A stretch of 64,000 bases of DNA from Phaeosaccion multiseriatum (Eukaryota > Ochrophyta, other classes): contig OZ218961.1 of assembly GCA_965112735.1 (NCBI GenBank), positions 2,666,001 through 2,730,000 of the forward strand. Reading direction: 5' to 3'. A program made the position numbers and the translations under genes. Positions 24,169 to 37,209 of this stretch are shown here, in pieces (position 1 is the stretch's first letter; each line of letters opens with the position of its first letter). Below the pieces are notes generated by a model. The model searched no databases. It was given only the letters and a program-made list of their open reading frames with translations, and was not told the DNA's origin.

Positions 24169-24187
24169 GATATCGATTTTCGATATC
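24169..24187 (+). other. Perfect hairpin just after the dehydrogenase stop codon
   Basis: GATATCGA-TTT-TCGATATC is an 8-bp perfect inverted repeat with a 3-base loop, 12 bases after the TAG. It could fold in the 3' UTR and influence 3'-end formation; there is no direct evidence for this. Confidence 0.6.
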
Positions 24188-24290
24188 AACATAAATGTGG
24201 GATAGATATAACGTCTTAAATCTAAATATACTGTGACAAAAAAGAAGAAGAGAAAAGAGGCGGGCGTTGCACGTATATCTGCGCACAATA

Positions 24291-24349
24291 TGCATAACTC
24301 CAATTAATTTGTTATGATTTATGCATAACCCCAATTAATTTGTTACGGT
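24291..24349. repeat. 31-bp direct repeat, AT-rich
   Basis: TGCATAAC(T/C)CCAATTAATTTGTTA occurs twice with a 31-base period, starting at 24291 and 24322. Confidence 0.9.
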
Positions 24350-25008
24350 TTTGCTTTCCGCAATCGCAGGCTAAATCTCCTTTGATTATGTGGCGAAAGT
24401 CGCACGTTTTGTCCGTTGTCTGTGACCAATCACACTGAGGATGCTGTAGAGATTCTTTGAAAAACACCTTTGATGAATATACCCCCCTCCCCCCCACCCC
24501 CCCCACCTTCCCTCTCCCTCCCCCACCCATCCTACCAAAACTTATATCACCTCAGTTGATGACTTGTCCCAACCAGCCACAATGCCCCCTCTCCCCCCCC
24601 ATATGTCTATAGCAATTGTGTTAACAATCCCCCCCCCCCAATACCCAATCAATCAATAATCCATCATTCAATCAACCGATCGTGAAATAGTTAACCCCCC
24701 CCCTTCACTCAATTCGTCCTCTCTCTGTGTGCTGATCTGTCCAAAGCCTCCGATGCCCCCAGCACCTCCGCACCTACACCACCCCTCCAACCTCCCTACA
24801 GAGGATCGCACGGGGACTCCCCTCCCCTCCCCTCCCTCTCCCTCTCCTTCTTGCGGCCTCTGTGTGCTTCCTATTGCGCCTCCCGTCATCCGTTCTCTCG
24901 CTGCCTGTCCTCTGCCCCTCCACCCACCTACCCCGACGGACAGTACAGCAGAGTCACTATCACACACTCGAAAAGAGGGGTGAAGCAGTGCATCTCCAAC
25001 AACAACAA

Positions 25009-25046
<38 letters not shown>

Positions 25047-25101
25047 CCGAGTATGGTTGGTATGGGGTGTAGGTGAGGAGTGCATTCACCCTGCCTTCGC
25101 C

Positions 25102-26856
25102 TCAGAAGTACAGGCAGTGCTGCAGCAAAAGAGGATCACCCTGCTGCTGCTGCTGCTGCTGCTGTGGGTCGTCCCGACAAGAAAGCAACTTGTCGTGGTG
25201 CCTTTCGAGGTCGGCAAGACTCTGGTGGAAAAGCCATTGCACCTGGACGAATCCAAAGCAACTCCGTGCCACATTCCGAGTCGTGTCCAGTGGGTCCTGA
25301 GGGAAGAAAGTAGCACAGGATTATTGATTGGGAGGTGGATGTGGGAGTGGGTGTGGGTGTGGGTGCGTGTGTGGAGGGAGGAGATTGACCGGGTGGTAGG
25401 GGAAGGACGAAAGTGTGAGGCGACAAACTCAAAGGGGCAAGGGCGGTGGGAAGGCTCTACTAGACTCGTTCCACTTTGCACTTCACACACACATGCATGC
25501 CGGCTCAAACATACACACACTCGCACAGCACACACATGCACCCACCCACACACTCACACACCCACACTCACTCACCCAAACACACAGAGACACCCACACA
25601 CATACACACACATACTCACCCACACATTCACACCCACACACGCACACCCAAGCACACACCCACACACGCACACCCACGCACGCACGCCCACCCGCCCACC
25701 CGCCCACGCACACACTCACACACATACACACACCCACTCACCCACCCACCCACCCACACACACACACACACTCACCTCAATGACGATTGCCTCGCTGATG
25801 GGGCTGCCCGTAACGGGGTCGATCTTGGTGGCCACAGGGAAGGGGTTGTTTAAGCGGCCTCTGCCCAAAGAGATGCCCAAGTTCCGAGGGTCGAATCTCC
25901 GCCCGTAATACTCCAGAAAGCGCACCAACACCTCGCCTGTTGGTGTTGGAAGGGAAGGAAGGAAGGAAGGAAGGGAGGGAAGGGCAAGTAGAAGGAAGAG
26001 AGGAACAAATAAAGCGAAAGAAAAGAGGGTGTGGCGTGAGGGGGAGAAGGAAGTGTGAAGGTTAGTATGATTGCCTTTCACTCAGTCGAAAGGCAAAGAC
26101 AGGAGGAACGAGGAAAAGGCTATGGACGCACACCCCTCTCCCTCCTCCCACCCACCCACTGACTCACTGACTCCCTCCCTCCCTCCCTCTGTCCGCACCC
26201 ACCCACTGACTCCCTCCCTCCCCACCGACCCTCTGACTTACTGACTCCTTCCCTCACTCACTCACTCACTGACTCAAATGACTCACCCGTGGACATGTCG
26301 GAAATATCTTCTCGCTCGAGCTCACTCTCTGTCACTCCCAAACCCCTCAGCTCGTGAGCATTGGGTGCGCATCCCCAAAGGAAGCCCCCCCCGGCCGCAG
26401 CCACTGCAGCAGCAGCTCCCGCCGCCGCCGCCGCAGCAGCCGCCGCCGCAGCCGCAGCAGTAGCAGCCTCCCTCGCCGCGGCAGCAGCCCCCCCAGTCGT
26501 ACTACCGCTGCCACTCGAGCTACTCACATCCCTTACCTCCCTCCCTCCTCCTCCTCCTCCTCCTCCGTTACTGGGCTCCACACTTGTGGAAGATGCGTTG
26601 CTTGCAATGCTACCGCTTCGTGGGTGTTGGTGGAGGTGTTGGTACTGGTGGTGTTGCTGCTGAGCCTGCGCCAGCTTGCGGTTTCGAACCCGCTCCAGCT
26701 CCACTTGCTGCAGCATTGTGATCATGAGGTTGATGAGGGAGTAGCTGCTAAGCCCTCCTGACCATGGCTGATTGAGTCCGCGCTGGCACAAGAGCTCTTT
26801 GAGCACGAGCACAGCAGGCAGTGCAAAGGAGTACTTGCCCTCCTGAGATGGAGAGA

Positions 26857-26905
<49 letters not shown>

Positions 26906-29900
26906 GAGGGAGAGAGAGAGAGGGAGAGAGAGAGGTGAGAGAGAGAGAGAGAGGGAGGGAGAGAAGAGAGAGAGAGCGAGAGAGAGAGAGAGAGGTGAGA
27001 GGGAGAGAGAGGGAGGGAGAGAGAGACAGGGACGGAGAAAGAGAGGGAGGGAGAGGGAGGGACAGACAGTGGGAGGGAGAGAGAGGGAGAGAGGGGGGAG
27101 GAGGGGGGTAGAGAGAACAGAGAGAAAGGGAAAGGAGTGGGAGGAAAGAGTGCGTGAGAGAAGAAAACAGGCACGACCCCTCGATTAAGAAGCATCTACT
27201 GTTGTCAAGCCGAACCACTTAGTCCTGACACTGCCCATTTCGAAAACGTTTCAAAAGTCTCTACCGCTCCACATTGTTGCGAACCTTTCTTTCTTTCTTT
27301 CCAACCCTTCATAACCCACCCACCGCCCCAAGTCCCTTAAGGCAGATCCATTCTCACCCCCCCCTAATACGGACCTCTCGCCCGAAGAGAGAAACTCACC
27401 TGCACCGACTCTCTAACCCACTTGCTGCTCGCAATGCCTCCATGGTGCGGACTTTCAAAGCTAATGTCCAGAGGGATGAAGTCCAGACCTCCTCCTCCTC
27501 CCCTCCATACGTCCAACTCGCTGTCCTCTGAAGCTTCAAAGGGGCCCTCCTGCTGCTGTTGATGGGCCTGGTTCGGCTGATGAGGAGGAGGGGGGGGCGG
27601 TGGGGGAGGAGGAAGCTGCTGTTGTACCTGGCCCACGACAGGCGCCTTCTCTTGCTCAGTCGGTGGGTCAGAAGCTCCTGCGGCACTTGCGCTTGACTCC
27701 GCCGTGGAGGCTGTTGCTGTATCACCAACTGCTGCTGCTGCTGCTGCTGCTGCTTCTCCGTCCGCGGCCGTAGCCTTAGGGACACTCTCTTCCCCTTCAT
27801 CTACTGCCGCTGTATCACCAGCTGCCGCCTCCGCTTCATTCTCATCCGCAACAGCCGCGGCCTCCGCATCTGCATTACCGTCTTCTTCCCCGTCCCCGCT
27901 GTTGGCCCCGTTGTCACGGTCTCCTTCCTCACTGCCACCACTACTACCGCCGCTGCTGCTGTTGCTGTTGCTCTTGACAGTGGTAGTCGGCGCGTTGATC
28001 GGCTGCTTCTTGCTTGCATATGGGTCCGCCTTGAGCGCAGCAGCAGCCGCCGCAGCAGCCGTAGCAGCCTTAGCCGGGCTGCTACTGCTGGCAACGTCCA
28101 CATTGTCTCCCTCCCCAGCCACCACCGGACCAGCCCCTGACGGGTCCGCCGTAATCTTTATCACGGGCACCGCCGCTGTATCGATGGCCTTCATCTGCCT
28201 CACCCACGGGCGGTTGCGCATGGCATTTGCCAGCGTTTGCAGGTTGGCCACCGTCAGCTGAGCATTGTAGGGCGGCTGGGCCGGGTCAACCGCAACTGCA
28301 ACTCCAGCCACACCTCCAAGGCCACCGGCTCTCGCACCAATGGCTCCTCCTCTCTGCGTGGACGAGAAGGTGTGCCCTCCCCCTGCGCTCGCTCCTGCAG
28401 ACTGCCCGTACTGGTAGCTCGTGCCTCCAATGCCGCACACCACCACATCAACGTCTGAGCTGGGCAGCTCCAGGCCGGTGTAGCAGGAGCCGTACATCTC
28501 TACGCGCGCCTCTGCCCATATGCCTGCCACGAGCTCTCGCACGCGGGTCATAACCTTGGTCCAGGCACGGCGGCGCGGTCTCATGGCCTGTGTGTTGTTG
28601 TGCGGTTGATGCGCACACATAGAGGACAAAGAGAGATGTAGGGAAGAGAGAGAGAGTGAGAGAGGGAGGAGAGGAGAAAGAGAAAAGAGAGGGAGAGAAA
28701 GGAACGAAAGAGAAAGGATAGAGAGAGAGACAGACAGGAAGAGGGAAGAGAAGGGGAGACACAGAAGAGGAAGAGGGGAGAAGCGAGAGCGATACGGGGT
28801 TTGTATATGAGAGAGAGAGAGAGAGTGGAACCTTGTAGAGAAGAGGAAGAGTTCAGAGAAGGAACGTCCCTTTCATTTCCCTCCCAAGCCCTCTAACGCA
28901 AGCCCTCCTCCTCCTCCTCCTCCTTCCAACGTACCTTGTCAAGCTTGTCCATGAACTTCTTAATGTCCCTGGTCAGCTGCTCCTCCATGAGAATGATCTC
29001 TTCTGTAACCGCCACCATCATGCCGCCACCATCTTGCCCTGCCGCCCCACTCGCCATCCCACCACCATCGTCGCTATAGCCCCCGCCTATGGAACCTCCC
29101 CCCCCCCCCATCCCATCTCCTCTGCCTCCTCCCTCCCCTCCTCCCATCAGCTGGTGCTGATGGCTGCTCGAGTGGGCAGGGGACGGTCCGGTGACTCGAC
29201 TATTGAAGCCTTGAACGTGGCTGAGATGAGGGGGAAGCACCCCATAGGAGTTGTGATGTTGGTGGTGATGCTGTTGCTGCTGATGGTGATGATGCTGCTG
29301 CTGCTGCTGCTGCTGTTGCTGTTGAACTTGGTGTGGGTGTTGGTGATGGCTGTAATGCCCACCCTGTCCCTGTCCCCCCTGCTGTTGGTGGTGTTGCTGC
29401 GGCGGTGACATCAATCCGTTGCGCTGGTGTGGAGAGGTACTACTCATCTGATGCTGATGCTGCTGCTGCTGATAATGATGTGGGCTATGCTGCTGCTGTT
29501 GGACATGGTGGTGGTACTGCATAGGGTGGCCTCCATGGGACCCCTCGTACCCATTGCTGCTCCCGTGACCGCCTCTTGCCCCCTCTCCACCCCCTCCTCC
29601 TCCAGGGCTAGGGTTCCACTGTCCGTGATTCCTGCCCCCACCCCCCGCGTGATGGGCGGCGGTCTGTCCGTGCTGAGGCGGATGTGGAGGGTACTGCTGG
29701 TGTGAAGGCAAGCCATTCGGACTGCTGCTACTAACGCCGGTGCTGTGAGACGTATGGCCACCATGACCACTGCCACCGCGCCCCTGTCCCTGTGCTTGGC
29801 TGCTGTTGGAGCCATTCGCCCAAGCAGACTTGGGAAGCATCATCGGCACAAAAGAAAGCGACGGAGGCACTCCTCCTCGTCCGCCGCCTCCGCCTCCTCC

Positions 29901-32900
29901 TCCTGCTGCTGCTGGTCCTCCTGATCCTCTCCCGGACTCGCTCTCACCTCTCGTACTCACGCGCATGGAGGCCGCCGACTCTGCTCCTCCCTCCGCCCCT
30001 GTGGCTCCTCCTTCGCCCCCTGCTCCGGACTTGCTCCCAACGCTGGCAGTGCTGGTGGTGCTGGCCGCAGCGGTGCTGCTTGTGGCTGGGCTGGTGGGGA
30101 TGGACTCGGACATTGCCTGCTGAACACCCTCTGCAGCACTACTACCACCGCCAGTGCTACTGCAACTAGCGCCGCGTGGCCTTTTGTGCTCCTCTCCCTG
30201 CTGCAGCTGCTGTACCACCAACTGCTCCTCCTGGTGGTGCTGCTGCTGGTGCTTGGCGGCGCTGACGCCACTACCACTCGCTTTCTTCCCTCCGTCTCCC
30301 GCTGCTGAGCCCCCTCCTGGCTTGGTACCGCTCGAAGGGTACTGCGAAGAGGTAGAAGATGAGGCTGAGGCTGAAGACGGCGGCTTTCCGGCTCGACCTT
30401 TCCCACCCCCATCCTCCAAAGCTTCAAAATGATGCTGCTGGTGCTGCTGCTGGCGATGACGTTCGCGCTCGGCAGCTTTGTGCAGCCCCCCTGGGATTTG
30501 GCCACGTGGCCACTTCTTATCGATACCCGTGTCACTACTTGCACCGTTGTTACCAACACCCCCTCGAGCCCTGCTGCTGCTGCTGCTGCTCCCTCCTGTG
30601 GGGGAACGAGACGGAGGTCGGAAGCCCTCGTCCATGCTGCTTCTCCCTCCTCCCGACTGAGGGCCGTCGCCTCCTCTCCCCCCCTCCGCCGTGCTACCTT
30701 CGCCGCTGGCCGCAGCGGAAGATGTTGTCGACGGATGGTGAGCAACAACAGGAGTAGCAGTCTTGACGCGAAGCAAGGCAGCCGCGTTACTCCCTCGACC
30801 CCACGCAGGAATTGCTTTACCACCGCCATTTGACGGGGCAGCAGCCGCTGCAGAGGCGGCCGTGGCAGTCGAACCCGCCGAGGTCGCCTCCGCGGCTGGC
30901 GTCGCACCGCTGCTATTGGTGCCACTCTTGCCACCAGTGCTGCTGCTGCTGCTGCTGCTGCTGCCGCTCCTCGCCGCCGCAGCAGAAGAGTCGGGCGCGT
31001 CCTTACGACTGGCGTCTGTACCTCCTTGCTCCTGTCCGCCCTCTCCTCCTCCTCCTCTTCCCCCGGGCGCACTTGACGGATTGGTTGCTGCCGCCGCTGC
31101 TGCATCACCAACTGCTCCTGCTACGGCTACTGATGCCGCCGCTACTGCTGCTGCTGGTGGTGCTGGCGGCGCAGGTGGTACCGGCGGCGTAGGCGTCGCA
31201 GCGGACCCTCCTCCCGCATCTTGGCCTGCCGCACCACCTCCTGCCGCACTCGAGCTCTTCCCACCGCCACGCAGAATATCAGCGAAAGACCGCGGCGGTT
31301 TAGGCGGAGCACCTCCTCCTCCTCCTCCTCCTCCTCCGCGGCCTCCAGAGATGGACTTGGCACCCCAAGCCGAGGGAGGTGAGGCCTTGGTCGAGGCTGC
31401 TGCGGCCTTGTCGCCTTTGGCAGCTCCAGCAGAAGAAGTGGCACTATCCTTGACTTCCGAGGAGGGTTGCTGAGAAGAACGCTTACCCTTCAAGAGTACA
31501 TCCGCGAAGGAGGACGCCCCTCGCGAAGAGGAAGAGGAAGACGCCTGGGGTGGTACTGCTCCTGTTGCTCGAGACGCCGACGAAGCACCCGCACCACCTC
31601 CTGCACCACCTCCGGCGGCGTTGGCAGAAGAGTGGGAAGAAGAATAAGAAGTAGAGTCCGTTCCTTTCTTCTTGCTGTTTGTGATGCCGCTGCTGTAACT
31701 ACTCCCACTTCGGAAGTCGCGATCGTTGTCCTTCTCCCAGTGGTGATTCCGATCAGAGTTCCCACCACCAGTCCTTCCTGAAGAGGAGTCACCCCCCCCA
31801 TTGCTGCTGCTGCTGCTGCTGCCCCACGGCGCCTTCCGTCTCTCCGTCGGCTGCCGATCCCTGTCTCTGTCTCTGTCCCGGTCCCTGCCCTCCCGCGTCT
31901 TGGTGCTATCCCCTTCTCCCTTGCCCTTGCCGCGCTGCTTCTTGCTATTGCTATGATGATAGGGGTCCCCCCTGGACGCCCCGTCCTTTCCCCCCTCCTT
32001 GCTATTATTATTCGTCCCCCCCCCGCCGCCCGCACCATCCTTGTCTTTCCGTTTGCTCTTCTTCTTGCTCACCACTTCGCCCCAGCCTTCGTCAGCAGGG
32101 TCTGTCGCAGCAGCCGCATCAGAAGCAGCTGCCGCATCAGCATCGTCAGTCGTAGTAGCAGTAGCAGAAGCCCCGATGTTGCTATTGGGTGCACCACCGC
32201 TGCTTTCTGCTGAGTCATCGTTGCCGCTGCCTGCCCCACCCTTCCCATCTTCTTCATACTGTGCCTTCACCGCGCTGGCCCAGGAAAGCGTTCGAGGGCC
32301 CTCCCCGGACACCAAGGACGATGAGGGTGACGAACCTTGCTTGTCTCCCCTCTCCTCCCCCTCTCCTCTGTTATCACCTCCTCCACCCCCACCTCCATCT
32401 TCCTCCTTGGTTGATGATGATGATGCTGATGATGATGACGATGATGATGATGATGATGGTGGTGGTGGATTCGGTGCCACTGCTGCGCTCTCTGCTGCCA
32501 TCGCCGGCATAGATGAGCCAGCGCCAGACAAGTCCGAGAGAGTGCTGCTGCTGCTTACGGCCCGCAACGTCTTCTCCTCGTCGTCACCGGCCCCTCCTCC
32601 TCCTCCCCCCCCTCCCGCGCTACCATCGTCTCTCCGCCCCCCGGGTGCTGGTGTATCACCAACTCGTGCCGGCGCCAAGCCGGTTCCGACCTCAGCGGCC
32701 ACATTGCCGCTTTTATTTTTCTTCTTCTTTTTCTTCTTCTTCCCCTGCTGCTGCGGCGCCTGGTTGTGGCCAACGTGCGCAGTGAGGCGAGGGAGACACA
32801 CAGAAAGCACGAGGTTTTGTGTGAACAGAAGGCGAAACGAAGGAGCAAGCCCATGTGAGAGGCCGGCGAATAAGCGACGAGAGGAGAGGAGGAGCGGGTC

Positions 32901-33073
32901 GGCTCTCCACATACATACATACAGGAGTCCCTTCCGCATAGGCTTCGTGGGTCAGAACGCACGCAGCGCAACACAAAAGACCCGACATGCGTTTTGACCA
33001 CCCCCCCGCCCCCCCCTACACACTCTCTCTTGTCTCTCACACAGACCCTCTCTCCCTATAATAATACGTACAC

Positions 33074-33106
<33 letters not shown>

Positions 33107-35025
33107 AACAATACACAAGCACAAAAACAATGGAAACACACCTCTTCCTCCACGCGCGCTTGCTTAATGAGGCCGTAAGTCAGCAAGGCTGCCTCGCCTG
33201 AGTCAGCCAAGACCCAGGCCTCGGGGGGGAAGGCCAAGCGGCACGGCAGCGAAGACGACGCGGAGCTCTCCTCGAGTTCCATTCGCCACGCTTCCGCCTT
33301 TTTGTTGTTGGACAAGCGCAGCGCAGGCAAGCACACGCACACACACATACACGCCCAGAGACACAAGGAGAAGGGCAAAGCGTCAGGAGGAGGAGGGTCA
33401 GGAGGAGGAGAAGCAAGGCACACGGAGAGAGATGCGGGGTGAATTCGGCTTGCTGTTGGTCAATTCTACTTTTGCTGTACCTGTGGCACGCTTGCTACGA
33501 GCTCTTGTTGCCGCTCCGCGCTTAGCTTGCTCCAGTACTCCTGGTGAGCAGGACCGGGGGGTAGCGTATGAGGAGAGGGGGTATGTAGATAGGTAAGTGG
33601 GTACGTACGTAGGTACGTAGGTGCGTAGATAGGTTGGTGAGGGTTCACTACTGGCCATCAAAGGGCATTTCAAGTCCCTCAGACAGAGTGTTCATACTCA
33701 AAACGAAACGAAACCGCCAGACTTCTGAATCCCTTCAGGTCACGTCCAATACTCAAGCCATTGTAAGGTCTCCAACACTCCAACACGCAACACTCAGGCT
33801 CAGGTGTCAGGGCGGGCCGAACACAGACAACACACTCTCTCTTCCCTACACGTCACTTCAATTCGGGTGAAGTGACGTACCTCCAATTCGTGGGCCTCCT
33901 TAAACAAGTCGCCCAAAGACGTCCCACTGCTGGAGGAGGACGGAGAGACTGACATAGTGGTGCCATTCAGCCCTCCGGGTCCCTGGTGCCCTTGTCCCTG
34001 TCCCTGCCGCTGCTCTACCGCCTCTCCTCCTCCTCCTCCTCCTCCTCCTCCTCCCGCTGATTGGAGTCCCCCCTGCCCTTTCCAGTAAGCGCCCCAAAGA
34101 GAGAGCTCCACGCGGCTGACTAAAAATGCCCGCGCGGAAACGGGGTAGCTTCGACGGAGCCAATCTGTCGTCGCACTATTGAGCCGCGCAACTGCTGCTG
34201 CGACTCCTTCGTCGCTGCCCTCCACACCCATCATGCGTGATCGGTCCTCTGACAGGGGTTCGCTGAGGAAGCCGTACCTGGCACACCCCCCGTTACGCCG
34301 CCCTCCTCCTCCTCCTTCTCCTCCCGCCGATACGCAGTCCTCCGCGCTGCCGCTGCTGCCTACGCTGCCGGCGCGCTTTCTTCTACGTTTCTTCCCTCCC
34401 CCTCCTCCTCCTCCTCCTCCTCCTGCTCCCTCCATGTCCACCCCCTCCCCTCGTCCTCCTCCCCCTTCTCCTTCTCCTCCTCCTCTCTCCAGCTGTTGTG
34501 GCACCTCTGTACACAGCCGCATGAGCTCTAGCGCTTCATGCGGGGTCGATAAAAACTCCTCGCTAAACGTGAGCGTATCCATAGGACTGCGGATGCTACA
34601 GAATCGCACCGCCTCCTGCAGAGCTCTACAGGCTGCAAGCTCCTGTGTCCCACCACCACCAGCCTCCTCCTCCTCCTGGCCTTCGTTGGTACCTGACGAC
34701 ACTCGTTCAATAGACTGTGCGCAGATCCCCGCGACAAAATCAGCAGCGGACACAGCAGGAACCAACGAGCAGGACGGCGACGTCGAATCGCCACCCTCCT
34801 TTGCGTCTGCTGTTGCTCTTGATGCCAACTCTCCACCTCCATCATCGCCTCCTCCTCCGCCTCCCCTACCCCCCCTCCCTCCTGCCACACCACTACTACC
34901 CCCCGAGGTGACCCCGCCGGGAGGTGCCGCATCACCCGACGCGGCCTCGCCTGCTCTTCTTTTGGCCTTGTTCTCTGGTTGCTTTTCCGTCACACCCTTT
35001 CCAAGGGCCCCTGTTTCGGCACCGA

Positions 35026-35059
<34 letters not shown>

Positions 35060-35666
35060 GTTCATCGAACTGTGATCTACACCACCGCCTGCTTTCCTTC
35101 CTCCTCCCCCCCCTCCTCCTCCTCCTCCTCCTCCCTTGGCGCGCTCCCTCTGCTTCTCCACCACTCGCTCGTGAAGCTGCTGGACGTAGTTCTCCTCAAA
35201 CAACGAGCAGCCTGTGTGCATCAACATGGGGGCGGACGCACATGTGCCAAAACAGAAACGGTGCGGATGAGGGTAGAGCAGAGGCAAAAGACAAAAGGTA
35301 GCGACGCTTCTCACGCAACTACAAACAACAAGACAAAAAGAATAAAAAAAAGCATCACCTCTCCATCGCCTCTCCCTGTCTCCTGCAGGGCGTCAGCCCC
35401 ATCCTCCCCCCCTCCCTCTCTCTTACCCTTATGCTTTTTCCTCGCCTTCCTCTCCTTCCGCTGGAGGGAGGAGTAGGTCTGGATCCAGAGCTGGTCCTTC
35501 ACAGCAACGGCCTCCAGGCGCTCTCCTGCAGAGAGATTACAGAACCACTCCACAAGGTCCTGTGTGACGTCATCACGATGCCAACCGTATCTGTAGACAG
35601 ATGGACAGGAGGGCGCGTGCGTGCGTTGAGGGTGTGAGGGGTGTGGCCACACAAGGGTGTCAGGTC

Positions 35667-35723
<57 letters not shown>

Positions 35724-35894
35724 GGAGGCAAGAAGGCGAGGCAGGAAGAAAGGCCACAAAGGACACCCGGGTTGAGAGGGGGTGTCGCGGCCAAATATCC
35801 AAAGGGTGAGTTAGACCTCCACTCTTTCTCACCTGCGGCCAGTCCTGCTCATGAAAGCCGGTCTGGGCGCCGAGGTGCTGCTAGATGCAGGCAT
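25102..35894 (-). CDS. Giant TRF4/Cid1-type nucleotidyltransferase (non-canonical poly(A) polymerase)
   Basis: Ten exons: 35894-35833, 35590-35427, 35211-33881, 33540-33481, 33297-33142, 32759-28935, 28587-27400, 26842-26287, 25936-25776, 25296-25102; all phases close, giving 2565 aa. The catalytic core begins in exon 7 with YGSCYTGLELPSSDVDVVV (GS at about 1899-1900, Asp 1911 and 1913). It continues with VPVIKITAD and the third Asp in PLDISFES (about 2240), then WVRESVQ, EGKYSFALPAVLVLKELL, PWSGGLSSYSL, VLVRFLEYYGRRFDP (PAP-associated domain) and DPLDTTRNVARSCFGFVQVQ. This is the TRF4/PAPD5 layout used to add short tails to nuclear and aberrant RNAs. Two features are odd. A low-complexity insertion of about 220 residues splits the catalytic domain between strand KITAD and the third Asp. 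An N-terminal region of more than 1800 residues is mostly Ser/Gly/His/Gln tracts. A small conserved-looking N-terminal part (RYGWHRDDVTQDLVEWFCNL) is not assigned. The first exon and start codon are the least certain parts. Confidence 0.87.
26858..27110. repeat. Intronic (GA)n / sense (TC)n tract
   Basis: About 250 bases of GA-rich repeats on the + strand read as TC repeats in the transcript of the nucleotidyltransferase and end just before the acceptor feeding exon 8 (26842). Confidence 0.95.
35668..35722. repeat. Intronic (GT)n / sense (CA)n tract
   Basis: A pure GT dinucleotide array of about 55 bases lies in intron 1 of the nucleotidyltransferase gene. Confidence 0.97.
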
Positions 35895-37209
35895 GGCGCG
35901 TCCCGTCCCGCCTCTGACTTTTGGCCCTTCTCTGCAGCAGCTACTGCTGCTACGACTGCTCACTACCTCTAGCGTAGCAGCTGATAGCTGCTTGGCGCCG
36001 CTCGACGAACGTATCGCCAGTGTCCTTCTCCGGTGCTGCTGCTTCCACTGCTGCGAAAGACGGGACTACGCTGAGTGTGCTGAGGGGTGGGACGTTAGAA
36101 ACGACCCACCCTCGGCGAAAGTCTTGCAGATTCCCCTCCCTAACCTCACTCCCAACAGGAGGTCGAGCCTGGGTATGAATGGTGGGGGAAGGTGTGGACA
36201 AAGAAAAACAACATGAGCTTGACTGGCAAGGGCAGAGGGGCCAGATTGGGAGATCCACGACCGACCGCCAGCACGTCTCTAGGGACGAGAGGGCTCCCAG
36301 GGTCTAAGAGCAGTCAATCACTCACCCAGCCCAGTCAAACAAAAGGGACAAAATGGACCCGTCATGAAATAAACACTCTCTCATGTGTACACGACCTCCA
36401 CCTGCCACCTCCACCTGAGAAGCACCACACCTCTCAGCACCCTTCCCACCCAAGCACACCCTTCTCCCTCTCCTCCTCTTGTATCTGGGGGGGGGGTAAG
36501 GCACCGCGACCCATATTGCTCGCTCACCTGTGATACCTCCCTGGGAATGGACACGGCCTTCCCCAGATGGAAATTTTCCGGAGGAGACCAATAGCAGCAG
36601 CGCCTTCTACTACTGGGTCCTCCTCCTCTTCCCCAACCCGTCTAACTCCTCCCACTCTTGGGCTCTGAACGAGCTCACAGGAGAGGGAGGCATGTGCCCC
36701 CCGGGGGACAGAAATTTAAATGCAAATTCTCCCCCCCGACACCTTGCCTCGAATCCGGCATGTTTGGGCCTCTTTCTTTTTCATTAAGTACCTTTGATTT
36801 GCATTCTGGCTAATATTAGACGTGAATAGCTGGTAGCGTACCGGCTTGGCGCCGGCAATAGCTGATAGGCGCCGGCCAAAGTGGCCCTTGCCTGCCCTGC
36901 CCATATGCCTGTCGCTTCCCTGCTCGTATACCTTTTGCGGGGTTGACGCCAGCGGCTGCGCCAGCGATGGCTGATAGCGTCCAGGCTGACGCGGGGGTGA
37001 TAGAAACAGCTCCAAAGCGCGTCAGGACTCGAATTGGAATAAGAATAAGGTGCTTCATCCGCCCGGGTAAACGTTTGTCAGCCACGCTGGCAAGGACCCA
37101 ATGACCTGCCGGCCAGCCCCCTCACCCGTTGGTTACCAAGCCTCTGCGTGTTAAATAAACGGTTTACGATTGACTTGTTCATGAGAAATGTCGATCGACT
37201 GTGTCCCGT

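Larger units (their letters stand above)
24158..25101. other. Convergent intergenic region
   Basis: Separates the dehydrogenase (+) from the nucleotidyltransferase (-). It includes an AT-rich patch (24160-24350) and C-rich homopolymers (24480-24700). A CAG/AAC run (24997-25045) lies just beyond the nucleotidyltransferase stop codon, in its probable 3' UTR. No gene was recognised. Confidence 0.5.

Noticed and set aside
26722-27218. Ser/Leu-rich ORFs on the minus strand
   Set aside because: They fall in the TC-rich intron between exons 7 and 8 of the nucleotidyltransferase gene.
28893-32939. 1348-codon ORF as a separate gene
   Set aside because: Its end is a GT donor that joins in phase to the catalytic exon of the nucleotidyltransferase, and its start lies in an intron; it is exon 6 of that gene.
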